Below, in pieces: positions 33,480-45,149 of a stretch of 64,000 nt of DNA (positions within the stretch are counted from its first letter, which is position 1; every line of letters begins with the position of its first letter). Below the pieces are notes generated by a model that was not told the origin of the DNA, made no database searches, and worked only from the letters and a program-made list of their open reading frames with translations. The stretch comes from Vandiemenella viatica (taxonomy: Eukaryota; Arthropoda; Insecta; Orthoptera; Morabidae), in assembly GCA_031002005.1 (NCBI GenBank), contig CM061921.1, positions 123,658,597-123,722,596 of the forward strand, given 5' to 3'. The translations under genes and the position numbers were made by a program.

Positions 33480-33725
33480 CGGAGGTAGCGTAGTTGATTG
33501 AGGCACGTCGCAGCCATATAGAAGTTCCCATGTTAGATTCCCGGGCAAGGCTGGAATTGTTATAGGTATTAAAACTGATCTTACGTTGTGGAAAATGTTT
33601 GGTTTGTTAATGTGAGATGTCAAGAATCTCGGGTGTCAGATTCCACGTTGAATTGTAGGCCTCTTCAACAGGTGGGATTATCAGGTTTGGCGCATTAAGT
33701 AGCCGTCAGGCAATAAGAAAATATA
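33480..33725 (+). mobile_element. tRNA-derived SINE (family 3), diverged copy
   Basis: tRNA-like head (gaggtagcgtagttgattga, then a degenerate box B gttagattcccg) and a body block agattccacgttgaattg that matches cggattccacgttaagctg in the copy at 37604. No target duplication seen. Confidence 0.6.
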
Positions 33726-33814
33726 TTGTTACACTCCACCCGATAAACGGATTTCTAAGCTTTTTTGATAAATTGTTACGTGGCAAAGCACCAAAAACAA
33801 TGCGACACCTTCAC

Positions 33815-33981
33815 GTAGAAACTGAGCGGTAATGCTCTGGCCTCGCATTTGAGAGGATGCGGGTTGGAATCCCCGTCCGGCCTTACAGATTTGGGTTTTC
33901 CATGGTTTCCCCAAATCAGTCCAGGCATTGCCAGGTTGGTTTCTTCAATAGTCCTCGGCCGAATTCCCATCCGTTCTCAAA
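33815..33981 (+). mobile_element. SINE family 1, 3'-truncated copy
   Basis: Head (ctgagcgg, gcctcgcattt, box B GGTTGGAATCC) and body (tttgggttttccatgg) are good. The tail is lost after tcccatccgttct. Confidence 0.85.
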
Positions 33982-33989
33982 GTGTCATA

Positions 33990-36100
33990 TACAACATTAG
34001 CAGCTCTTTGAGCTTAGGACCGTTCATAAATCAGGAAAATTATAAATAACCGTTTTTAAAAAATCTACTTGAAATATATTATAATACAGCTGAACGATTT
34101 AGGAGTAAAAAACGAGGACCGAATTAAATGTAGTGTAAAGAGAAAAAAAAGCAATACTTTAATTCAATAATTCCTCGAAAAACTTTAGGTACTTAATTTG
34201 TATCCCTGTGGTTGATCACAGACTAAACTAGAAATGAATCCTTTCTTATTATAAAGATTTCTTCGAACCATAAGTAATAATGATAATTAAAACGCAACAT
34301 GCTATTAGAACGTTTAAACAAAGTCAGATGCCACAGAGATCTCACCTCCTCTGTTGCACATCAGTGCAATAGGATTGGAGACTTTACAACCACAAGTGTC
34401 CGATTAATATGGAATACAGCGTTTCGTCATGCGTTTTAAAAAATAAAGAAATTTGTGATTATAAACTTATTTCAGCTTAAATTTGTCCCAATAAAAGGAA
34501 AAAAATGTTTTAGTAAAACCAAAATATACGGTATATACACGACAATTCTAGACTTATACACGTTTATTTGTAAAATGTTATGAGGGTTTGTTATGTGTTG
34601 TTTTCGACAAGCGAAGAGCTGACTGATGAATACATTTCACTCTCATATCACGTACTGTGGAACAATGTTATTCCTAATGATCCACCCCTACTCACCATAT
34701 TTCAGGCTCTGGAATAAATCTTCTTTATACACCGTGTTAGACAAGTATTTTCCACTGGTTGCCAGATACGATAATTATGTTTGCTCTTGATAATTCGATA
34801 AAAAAAATTATATTCTATCAACCTGCTATCATAAAACAGTTTTATTAACTTTTTGATGTGTTTAAGATTTTTTTTTTTCCACTAAGGCCAATGCGATTTT
34901 ATCTGTTTGTGAAATTAGGAGTCACGTGAAAATATTTTGCGTTAATATATTTCTCACGAATCTAAGTTATCTCGAACTAAAAATTTGAAATTTATTGTTC
35001 TGTTATTGAAAATATGTATACTGATCGACATGAAAATTTTACATCCAAAGCTAGAGTGAAACATGGTACTAATAAATGGAACATTGACACAAATAACGGC
35101 AATTTACAAATCAAAATCTGTCATGTTGTCATAGCGGTGAGAGGACTGGGAGAAATAAAATGGAACACCGTCCAATGGAGACTCTTCACCAGTTCTTAAC
35201 AATGAAACCCTAACATCGCTATTTCTTCATGTGCAAGTCGCCATCAAATATTACCTGTGGCCTCTACGTGTGGCCTCTACGTTTCTGGAAGATGGAAAGA
35301 GACACTGTCGGTTCGCTTCTTGTTGTCTCTGTCTATCACACCGTGTCCTTTACACCGAATATGTGTTCCCACATAGTTTTATTACTCCCCACAAAATAAT
35401 CAGAACGGTTCAGGAGGCGGCCAGTGCAAACTAACTATAATATATAAAAAAAAGCATGTGATGCTCTTTATTTACAGCTGATACCTACCACCCCATGCCT
35501 TTTTTTACATTAAAAACGTTTATTTGCCCTTACTGACTTTATTCTTATTTTAAGCTTATTCATAAAATTAAGCTATACTTATTTGCGGGATATCATAGTT
35601 TATGAATAAAATCTTCATATTTAATAATTATTTTTAAGTTCAAATTGCTACAAAAGCGTGTTTTTTGTTTTTATTAAACATTGTTACTTTATAGTTTTAG
35701 TTCACCTTGTTACAGAAGCGTGTATTTTAAATTTATTAAAAAATTTTAGTACACATTGCTTTTTTAATTTTCTTAAGGTATAGTTTTATTATTAACCAAT
35801 CTTCGTTTTATTCGTGAGGTCATTTCAACTTTCATCATTATTCCCACGATTAATGGGAAGAGATCCAATAGCAGGGAAACATAGAAGACTACTCTTCTAT
35901 AATAGTACGAACTAACTAAAAACTACTAATTGACAGCATGCTGCACAACTTTCAGTTTAAGCGATGTCGCTTATCTCTGTGACCACGAAAACCAAAATCG
36001 AAATTTAAATATATTAATATCAATTGATGGTTAGAAAGGGGTATAGGAACAAATAAAAAATATGACATATATAATTCCTACTATTTAAAACTAATTGTAA
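33990..36100. other. No gene recognised
   Basis: Very AT-rich. A short duplication (tacaaaagcgtg at about 35650 and tacagaagcgtg at about 35713) is visible. Nothing coding is recognised. Confidence 0.4.
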
Positions 36101-36109
36101 ATTTAAATA

Positions 36110-36615
36110 AAAAAAGTATCCTAGCAACATACGTGACACCACGACTAAACCGTAAAATATTTGCTGTCAATCTAGTAAACATAACAGCCCGTAGTTTAAA
36201 TAATTATATATTAATTTAAAAAAATCCTAGCGATAGCTGTTAAATGGCGGTATAGCGACTTTTCTGTTGTTACTGTCAAAATTATGAGAAACCAGGACAG
36301 AGCTATAAAATTACTGTATTGTCATCAGTTCTTGACATATGTGCCGAATTCTGATGTCTAGAAGTGGGTGAAGAGTAAATTTGTGAATGGGGAGAAACAT
36401 TTGCTGTCAATCTGGTAAACATAATAACCTGTAATGTTAACGATTTTAACAAAAAAAGTATCTTTGCGACATCTATAAAATGACGGTTAAACCACATTTC
36501 TGTTGTAACTATCAAAGTAATGAGAATACCAGGACATAGCAGCAAAATTATTTTATAATCATTGGTTCTTAATTCGTGAGCAAAATTTAACCTAACTCGG
36601 ATGTCTGGATGAGAT
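36110..36615. repeat. 240-bp tandem repeat, two units plus a partial
   Basis: ttgctgtcaatctagtaaac at 36161 recurs as ttgctgtcaatctggtaaac at 36401, exactly 240 bp later. Following blocks (ttctgttgttactgtcaaa / ttctgttgtaactatcaaa, then accaggaca) recur in register. The end of an earlier partial unit precedes 36161. Confidence 0.8.
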
Positions 36616-36619
36616 TGAA

Positions 36620-37140
36620 AATTTTATTGATATTTCCATCACATTTATACACACATGCAAACAACACAAACTAAAAAAATAAACAAAAATAAAACCTTGT
36701 TTGGAAATCTAAAACAACACCTTTGTAACAATTTGAAATAAAAACTTATAAATAATCTTTAAATATCAAAAAAAAAAAAATTCAACAGTGATAGGATGAC
36801 CAACAATTCAGTAAGACTTAATTTTTGAATGAGAATACAAATAAAGTCATTGGCCAAAAAATTACCTCCAATTTTTTTTATAGAGTGGTTTGCCTGATAT
36901 CAGTTATTTCATATTTTTATCGCTTGATATTCTTTAAGGTAGAGTCGTTATTAAATCACCCCACGCCTTTTTACATTCCTTTATGTTGTACTTTTAAATT
37001 TCATTATTGTTAAATAGAATTTAATTAATTTATTTGCAATGGAGCCCATGCGCTGGTATAAATTACCCATGCATCAAATTATCCCTTTGTGATTAGTTTT
37101 TATTATTACCTTTCATACTTTAAGATTTAAATTCTTTCGC
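36620..37140. other. No gene recognised
   Basis: AT-rich with A-runs; nothing recognised. Confidence 0.4.
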
Positions 37141-37144
37141 CCAT

Positions 37145-37398
37145 ACCGAGCGTGGTGGGTGAGTGGTTAACGCTCTAGTCTCGCATTCGGGAGGACGTCG
37201 GTTCGAATCCCCGTCCGGGCATCCAGATTTGGGTTTTCCATGGCTGCCCCAAATCACTCCAGGCGAATGCCGGGATGATTCTTTTAAAAAGTCCTTGGCT
37301 GAATTGATACCCGTTCCTTGCCACCAGTTCCATCCCGCCTCTAATGACCTCGAATTCGACGAGGCGTAAAGCCATAAGTAAAAAAATAAAAAATAAAC
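37145..37398 (+). mobile_element. SINE family 1, full-length copy
   Basis: Very well preserved: head ACCGAGCGTGGTGGGTGAG, box B GGTTCGAATCC, body, tail stem CCTC/GAGG and A-rich end from 37380. A relatively young insertion, though no clear target duplication was found. Confidence 0.92.
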
Positions 37399-37603
37399 AA
37401 ATATATACTGCCGTAAGATAAATGTAATACGAAATTCGACTATTGCTCTCAGGAGTCACGCGACAGCTAATGATGAGCACTAACAACAAACAGTAAATAA
37501 CCACAGGTTAACTTAAATCTGCACCACTAAAAGATAAATATAATACGAAATTCGGCTCCTGCTCTCAACGGACGCTAAACAACAACAAATGATCGGTGAA
37601 CAA

Positions 37604-37905
37604 GTGGCCTTGTGGCTTAGTGGTTAAAGCTTCTGACTGGAGATTGAAAGGTTCCCGGTTCGAATCCCTGTCTCGGCGGGGATTTTCAAAGACGCTTAAC
37701 ATGACCTTCACCTCTGGCACAGCTTGTTGTGTATTGTGAAGTACGCCAGAAAGGTTCTGTGATTCGGATTCCACGTTAAGCTGAAGGCCCCCTGTACCCG
37801 GTCTGATTGCTGTGTTAGGTTAAGGTGGCTACGACAGGGGCGGAATGCACAGCTAATAGAAACCTTGTCTCCAGGTCATTACACCACACACGGAATTATT
37901 ATTAT
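37604..37905 (+). mobile_element. tRNA-derived SINE (family 3), well-preserved copy
   Basis: Clear tRNA-like head: TGGCTTAGTGG box A and GGTTCGAATCC box B, about 40 bp apart. A unique body follows, ending in a TTATTA-type repeat at about 37893. The body matches the older copy at 33480-33725. Confidence 0.78.
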
Positions 37906-38535
37906 GAGTGAACATTTCTTTTGCACATTCGTTAAGAGTACACTGTTTCTTGTCATTACAGTCAATCCGATGTGGTTACTACCTACAATCAAGAAAAGTG
38001 GTTTGTGTGTCCTTTTACATTCTTCTTAGTATGTTACTACGATCTAGTTGTAAGTGTTTAAACAACTTTTCATTTGTTGCTGCACAGAAACCCTTGGAAA
38101 TATTAGGTTAATTATTTGTTGCAGTTACGTGCACTAAATATAGTTGAATTGGCTTTAACAATGTTTTATTAATATTTGTATTTTGTCTCTTCTGATTTAA
38201 TAAACCTTTCTACTTCTGTTTATAGATTATAATTAGATTATAATTTCGTTTTTGTTAACTTTCTCGATAGGTATTTTTTTTAACCGAATTATCTGCGAAA
38301 GTAATAATTCTGGATGAACTGTATATTCCGAATCAACGAAAGAATTATATTCAATATTTGGATGTACTTGTCCACTACAAGACCGTTTGGTATTGTAATG
38401 TTCACACTCTTGGTAAAGAAATTCGTTTCTTGTTTATATTTGGACATCCTTGAATTTTCCCAACTCCCTTGGAGCTATAGACCAGAAACACATAGAAACA
38501 ATAGAAACAGTAGCTCCATCTAATAGTGGATCAAA
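37906..38535. other. No gene recognised
   Basis: AT-rich; nothing recognised. Confidence 0.4.
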
Positions 38536-38537
38536 TA

Positions 38538-39249
38538 AAATAATTGTTTAAAAAACGTAAAAACTGCCTTAAAAAAAAGCACACTAAAAATTTTTAAAAT
38601 AACCTACTACTTTGCTTAGAAGAAGGAAAAACTAAATGGACAGTATTTTACATCACTGTTATTGAAATTTTTACATTAATTAGTTATTTTTGGAATCGGT
38701 TCCAGCTGTCACATCGCATCACTGAACTTTATTTCGGGTTCGAGGAGAAACGGGTCATACGAACAAAAATTCAGAATATTTTAAAGCATGTCGTGAGGCA
38801 GATAGTGTTATTGCGGAAGACAGCTTAGAGAAACAAATGAACAGTATTTTAATCTTTGGCCCGGCCTTGTTTGTATCCAGGCATATCTCTGGCGCTGCAG
38901 TGTCAGTTCGTAGGCTGCATCATGCAGTAAAGTTTTTAAAATTAGTATAATATCGGCGTATTATCTCTATGTTTCAGTTTTGTCGAAACATGTTTCTAGC
39001 ATTAAATGTAGGTAAGTAGTAACATGTTTTTTTATATATTATTACTCATTATTGTTTTAATCTTTTTGTTTTTCTTGCTTTGGCTGGCACATACTCCAAA
39101 AATAAGTAATTAATGTAAAAACTTCAATAACAGTAATGTAAAATATTGTCCATTTAGGTTTTCTTTCTTCTAAGCAAAGTATAAAGTTATTTTAAAATTT
39201 TTAATGTGCTTTTTTAAGGCGGTATTATGTTTTTTTAAACAATTATTGT
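38538..39249. mobile_element. Second fold-back element: ~160-bp arms, ~395-bp spacer
   Basis: Left arm (38538-38697) and right arm (39093-39249) are reverse complements with about 85-90% agreement by eye, for example actttgcttagaagaa at 38609 against ttctaagcaaagt at 39168. The spacer has no coding frame but holds gtcgaaacatgtttctagc. This is a MITE-like or hairpin-forming repeat unrelated to the 18.65-kb fold-back. Confidence 0.82.
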
Positions 39250-39328
39250 ATTTTTTAATTTTTAGTGGTATTATAGTTAGATTTATATTTTACATATACC
39301 GCAGCAGTTCTAATTTTTCGAACTTCCT

Positions 39329-39380
39329 GGTAGCTCAGTGGTAAAAGTACTTGCTTTCAAAAAAAAAAAAAAAAAATCTA
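39329..39380 (+). mobile_element. Half-tRNA retropseudogene with poly(A)
   Basis: TCCTGGTAGCTCAGTGGTAA with an acttgctttc continuation matches the 5' half of a tRNA (acceptor strand, D arm with box A) and ends in about 18 A. No box B follows. It is either a processed tRNA fragment or a SINE truncated at its head. Confidence 0.5.
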
Positions 39381-39749
39381 TCTTTATATACTCCAACAAC
39401 TTCCAGATCGGAGAGAATTGGATGTTGTGCTATGGAATGTCAGTTTACATTTTGGTTAAGGCTGTGTTTCTATCTAATCATAACATCTGTTAAAGCTGCT
39501 GCTAGATAATCGAAACATGTAACATCCTAACATCTGGCCGTTAATACATAGCACATACACAAATCTGTCTCTGGAATATATCTGTTTGTTCCGGCATCAC
39601 ACAGAAAATATAGATTTTTAACTGATTTTCACAACATGAAAGTTTCGGGTCCAAGTTGAAATCTGAAGTACGTGTTGAGACATTAGGACACAATTATTTT
39701 ATAAATATGCTGCAATGACTTAAAAATAGCTTAATTGATTTTGACAGGA

Positions 39750-42142
39750 TTTAAAACTGTGGATTTCTGTAAATAACATTGCAAATTAAAATGGGTGCAG
39801 GTAAAGGGGAAGAGGGACTGGGCTTTGATATAAGAAACGTAGACTGCCTTTTAAGATTGATTTAAATTATATGTGTATAAATTTCTATTGATATCAGATA
39901 AAAACTATAGGTATGTATAAAAAACAGTTAAGGGGTGTGGAGAAGAAAAGTATTTTGGTTTTTGTATAGATAGTGTGTACAGTACTTTCCTCTTTGTTTT
40001 ATAGTATACATGTGCAAAGTTCCATCGAAGCCAGATTAAAACTGTTGCTTTGTGTAAAGAACATTTGCAAAAATTAAATGGCGTCAGGGGAGTGAGCGGT
40101 TGCGTTTTGTAAAATGAATGTAGACACTATGTTTTTTCTTTGTTTTTAATGATACATGTGCAGTGTTCCATCAAAATCTGATAAAAACTGTGGGTATCAA
40201 TAAAGAACACTGGAAATTAGGACGGGTGGGAGTAGAAGGGGAGAGGTGTTGGGCTTCTGCTACCTAATTTAAACACAATTGTTTTATATGTTTTATAGTA
40301 CACGTGTGAAAAATTTCCTTCAGAATTGGATGGAAATTGTTGCTTTGTGTAGATTTAGGAGGTGGAAAGGGAGAGAGAGGTTTTGCTTCTCGAAACCAAA
40401 TGTAGACAGTATTTTTCTGTTTGTTTTGAAGTAATCATGTGAATACTTCCTTCAAAATCAGATATAAACGATAGCTTTATATAATGAACATTGACAGTAA
40501 CTAAAGGGGTAGAAAAGGGAATAGGGTTGGCGTTTTTGTGAAAGGTATGTAGACAGCATTTTTAATTTTCTAATTGTTTTAATGTATATGCATGCAAAGG
40601 TCCACCGAATCGGATTAAAAATGGGGTTTTTACAAGAATTAAGGGATGTAAAAGGGGAGCAAGAGTAGTTTCTGGATTTTTTGGTCAATATATACATAAG
40701 TGCCAACTGTCATAAAGATCTGTCAAATGTTGTCGATTGTAGCTTTTTAAAAATAAAATTGACAAAATTCAAAGTGATGGAAACGGGGAGAGGGGTTCAG
40801 TTTTTGCAAACCAAAAGTTGATATTGTTTTCCTCTTTGTTTTATAGTCAAAATCTGCTAAGTTCGATCTAAACCGAATAAAAATTAAGTGGTTTTGGACT
40901 TTTTTGTCAGAAACCTTCTTCGTGAAAAAAAATACATATAAGCACCAACTTTCATAGTAATCGGTCAAACGGTGGCGGCTGTAGCTTTTTGTGAAGAACA
41001 TTGACAAAAATTATGGGGGTGGAAGGAGGGAGAGGGGTTGAGCTTTGGCGGACCAAATGTTGACAGGATTTTTCTCTTTGTTTTAAAGTATACACGTGCA
41101 AAGTTAAATCAAAATGAGATAAGAAATGTAGGTTTCTATAAAATTAAGGGGAGTAAAAGGTGTTTTTTTTTATTATTATTATTTTTAGTTTATTTTGTTT
41201 GGTCAGAAACCTTCTCCATCAAAAATTCCATGTATATTCAAACTTAAATGGGGATCAGTTAAATGATGTTGACTGTAGCTTTGTATAAAGAACAGTGTCA
41301 AAAATTAAGGGTATGGATACGGGGAGAGGGCTTCAGTTTTATCAAACCAAAAGTTGACAGTATTTTTCTCTTTATTTTTGACTATCCATCGAAATCGGAT
41401 AAAAAATGTGGGTTCGTATAAAAATTAAAGGGAGTAAAGGGAAGGAGGGTTTGTTTTTTTTTTTAAAATTTTGGTCAGAAACTTCCTCCATGAAAAATTA
41501 CATGTATGTTACAACGTTTATGATAATCGGTCAAACGGTGTCGACTGTAGCTTTTTATAAAGAACATTAACATAAATTAAGGGGTGGACGGAGGAAGAGG
41601 GGTTGAACTCTGGCAGACCAAATGTTGACAGGATTTTTCTCTTTGTTTTAAAATATACACGTGCAAAGTTCAATCAAAATCAGATAAGAAATGCAGGTTT
41701 CTATAAAATTAAAGGGTGTAAAGGGTGTTTTTTTGTCAGAAACCTTTTCCATGAAAAATTACGTGTATATGCCAACTTTAATGGAGATCAGTTAAATAGT
41801 GTCGACCATAGCTTTGTATAAAGAAAATTGCCATTAATTAAGGGGTGGATAGGGGGAGAGGGGTTCAGTTTTTTCAAGCCAAATTTGACAGTATTTTTCT
41901 CTTTATTCTTGACTATACATGTCCAAAGTTCCACCAAAATTGGATAAAAAATGTAGATTTATATAAAACTTAAGGGGTGTAATGGGGTAGAAGGGGTGGT
42001 TTCTCAATTAAATTCATATGGGACCACTTTAGAGGTGTACCCTATCCACTGAAAAAAATCATTTAAATTGGTTCAAAATTGGTGAAGATATCGCTGAACA
42101 TACATACAAATAATAATAATACAGACGAATTGAGAACCTCCT

Positions 42143-42189
<47 letters not shown>

Positions 42190-42195
42190 AAGTCG
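39750..42195 (+). repeat. Tandem-repeat element 1 (130-290 bp monomers, dimeric order in its right half)
   Basis: At least eleven diverged monomers, each with the blocks gtagacagtatttttctctt, ttttaaagtatacatgtgc, a caaagttccatcgaaat-like block and an aattaaggggtg-like block. Monomers start near 39815, 39945, 40100, 40245, 40385, 40533, 40792, 41034, 41328, 41600 and 41860. From about 40.8 kb two monomer types alternate: one recurs at 40792, 41328 and 41860, the other at 41034 and 41600. The element ends with gaacatacatac, gaattgagaacctcctcc and a T-run of about 40. Confidence 0.85.
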
Positions 42196-42199
42196 GCTA

Positions 42200-43080
42200 A
42201 TTACTACAACTATAAGAAAACTTTTCAATAGTTTTACAGGCTCTATAGGGCGCAGACTAAAGATTTTTTGGTGTAGATATCGGATCCTACAGAAAGAACA
42301 GTGAAAGAATTTTTGCAAATTCTAAATTAGGGAAAGAACAAGTCAGTGATACCTGGGATATTCCTAGTTTTAAAAGCTGCCAGGATCTGATAATACTGCC
42401 CCTCATGTTATTGTGAGGAATTGGGATTTTCCGCACAAAACGTATCTTCTAAGACCGTATCCAGAGGTTCAAGCGCAAACAGAAAAAAAAATTTAACTAC
42501 CGGCTATGCTGTGCGAGACGAGTGGTGGTAAATGCGTTAGCTCAAAGATTTCGAATTTATTTAAAAAAAAAAAAACTAATTCTGCTCACGGATTCATTGA
42601 TAATACAAATTTAGCAATGTGTATTTTGCTCAGTTATGTACGGAAAGATGCCTTGTAGAAAGTGAATCTTAGGACGAACGAGCCTATTTTACAAAAATTC
42701 CATTTTTGGGTGCTAATTCTCGTAAAGAATCTTTTGATACAAGAAGTAAATTCACAACATTTTTTTATTCGAAATCAGGATCTGCTCCATGGCTTTACGC
42801 AAACATGTAATAATATTTGAATTTATTATTTTGAATTTTGTAAACTTTATAATAATTAGAATTTAGATACTATTAAAGCATTTATTTTTTATTCATTATT
42901 CTCTTTTATTGCTTACGAGAAAATGTTTTTACGAAATAAATAAAGAATTTCGCGTTTATTAATTGATCTATTGTTGTTTTAAACTTACCAAATTCTAATT
43001 TACATTTGCTTATCTTGTAGGAGTTCTTTCCCAATCTCTGTCCACAATGCGGTTATGTGTGACGAATCATACAATTTGCT
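42200..43080. other. No gene recognised
   Basis: AT-rich; nothing recognised up to the LINE. Confidence 0.4.
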
Positions 43081-43205
43081 ATAACCTCGAACAACCACTA
43101 TTAGACGTTAATCATCCATTTTGATTTGATGTGACACACTGGCGGCCATCTCAACTCAGCTCAGATCTTGGTCGCTGAGAGCACAGGTCGTGTGCACTTC
43201 CTGCA

Positions 43206-43440
43206 GTGCTCTACCATACGAGCTCGCAAGTGCTAGCAAGTGTTTACTGCCGTGCATCGCAAAAATCAACAATTACACAATGTACTAAATGTCCACTTTC
43301 GGAAATACAAACAATTTCTCCTCCTAGATGTGTAAAATGTCCAGAATACCACCTCTATTCCGAACGTCAAAAATCTAAACAAACCTTCATAAAATGTTTT
43401 AACTGTGGCGGTAAGCATTAGGCTAATTACTGAGGCTGTA
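43206..43440 (+). pseudogene. LINE ORF1, CCHC zinc-knuckle region
   Basis: Gag-like nucleic-acid-binding part of ORF1. Reads CTKCPLSEI, PPRCVKCPEYHLYSE and IKCFNCGGKH, three successive knuckle remnants as in Jockey-type ORF1. In the second, the final Cys of the CxxC...H...C pattern is changed to Arg (SERQKSK). The third runs across a stop into ANY-like sequence. The N-terminal part of ORF1 is missing or unrecognisable. Confidence 0.75.
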
Positions 43441-43819
43441 CCTATTTCATCACCATTAAAGGAAACAAACAACTTACAGGTATCCTGACACCTACGAAAA
43501 TCCCAGCTTCCACTACCCCATCCCCTCCAGAAGCATTTCAGGCACCACTCCTTGATGAATGTAATTTTCCCGCAGTGCCAGGCAGCTCTGACAACCCAGC
43601 CTCTGTACCACAATGGCCTCCCAACATTCACATCGTTGCAAAGAATCTACAAACCTCGCTAGCGCTTCCTCTACTGCAACACTGGAAAGACCGCAAACCT
43701 TTCTCTTGCACCCCTTCCTTCATATTATCCAATCACTTTTTCCTCGATTTGAATCATTACTGATTAACTTCATCATGGAGCTACTGCGTACTGACTAATA
43801 GACTACGTCCAGCCTATTC

Positions 43820-44480
43820 TTCTCTCATAAACTGGAAATCCAACGGAATTAAATCTAAACGACAAGGACTCCGCGAGTTTCTCTCCAGATACAATATCCA
43901 CGTTGCATGCATTTCGGAAACGCATCTACTTCCGCAAGAGCGCTTCACCATTCCAGGATATTCTATCTATAGGGAAGATCGTATTGCTGCTACCGCCTCC
44001 GACGGAGTCGCACTACTTATCAAAAGGAACTTCTACCATCTTTCTGGAAACATTGTCTAACTTAGAAGCCAGCGCCATCAAGCTTTCTACGTGGAACGGG
44101 CAATCCCTAACCATCATAGCTGCGTACAAACCACCATCGAAACGAGTGGAACGGCAAGACTTCAATACATTATTAACTACCACGTCTCCCATTATACTAC
44201 TGGGAGACTTGAATAGCAAACACGACCTCTGAGGATGTAGAGTTACTACACCTAATGGTCGTCGCCTCCTACAGGCAGCCAATGACAGCGCGTACCATAT
44301 CACTAGTAAATACCAATCAACCAATTATTCCCATAACCCTCACGTACTCCCAAACATCCTGGATTTAATACTAGTGAAACAAATTTTCCATCCTCTTTAT
44401 ACACAAGTGCTACCTGAACTCGACTCTGACCATTGCCCAGTAGTAGTAGCCACTTTTGAAATAAATGCTCCGCCTCACTT
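43820..44480 (+). pseudogene. LINE ORF2 endonuclease domain
   Basis: Apurinic-like endonuclease that nicks target DNA. In order: NWKSNGIKSK start block, CISETHL (catalytic Glu), YKPPSK, ILLGDLNSKH (Asp/Asn pair) and LDLILVK, then ELDSDHCPV (catalytic Asp-His). The catalytic residues remain recognisable, but frames change near 43990 and 44060 and a stop follows GDLNSKHDL. Confidence 0.85.
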
Positions 44481-45149
44481 TTAATGTGCCGCGTTTACTG
44501 GGCTAAATTTCAACGTCGTCTCAGCGAAGATCTTCGTCTTTATCTTCCTCTAGCTCCTCCACGGCCATCTAGATCAATTCCTTTCCACAAAACCCTATCG
44601 TTGGAAATTGTCAACCTGCTTCAAGCCAAGCATCACGTGAGAAGGCAGTAGTATACTCAGCGACTACGGTGGCTACGTACTCGACTCAATCAACTAAACC
44701 GCCAAGTCAAGCAAATACTGGACTCGTACCGTTTCTATTCTTAACAACGCCATCTCTTAGGTGTCTGCCCTCACGACGGTTCTCTCTGGAAGCAGACTAA
44801 ACGGATCCTTCGTGAACCTCTCACCATACCTCCACTCCGACTAGGAGACTTACTTTACCAGCCATGGAGAAAAATGTAAAATACTCGCTGGTTACTTCGA
44901 ATCATCTTTCACTCCCAATACAGCACACGACGACCAATCGGCAACTGAAATAGAGGATCTTCCTCATTTTTACCCCACCGCTCCCCTGTTAATTTCGTTT
45001 ACTTTATCCCATGAGATCCATTTCTTTCTACGCTCGCCATTTTCAAAAAAGCCCCTGGCCATGACAAAATTCACAATGTGGCCCTCAAACATCTTCCTGA
45101 TAAAGCCTTAGATATTTCGTGCGCTACTCCGCCTTGGTTATTTCCCGTC

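Noticed and set aside
2257..37700. tRNA genes suggested by box A/box B pairs (2257, 15864, 20668, 21988, 37145, 37604 and others)
   Set aside because: Each is followed by a repeated body and A-rich tail, several with target duplications, and cloverleaf pairing is poor. They are SINE heads.
41038..41821. Two similar ORFs with NVDRIFLFVLKYTRAK-like peptides
   Set aside because: The similarity is due to homologous tandem-repeat monomers; most other monomers do not keep the frame.
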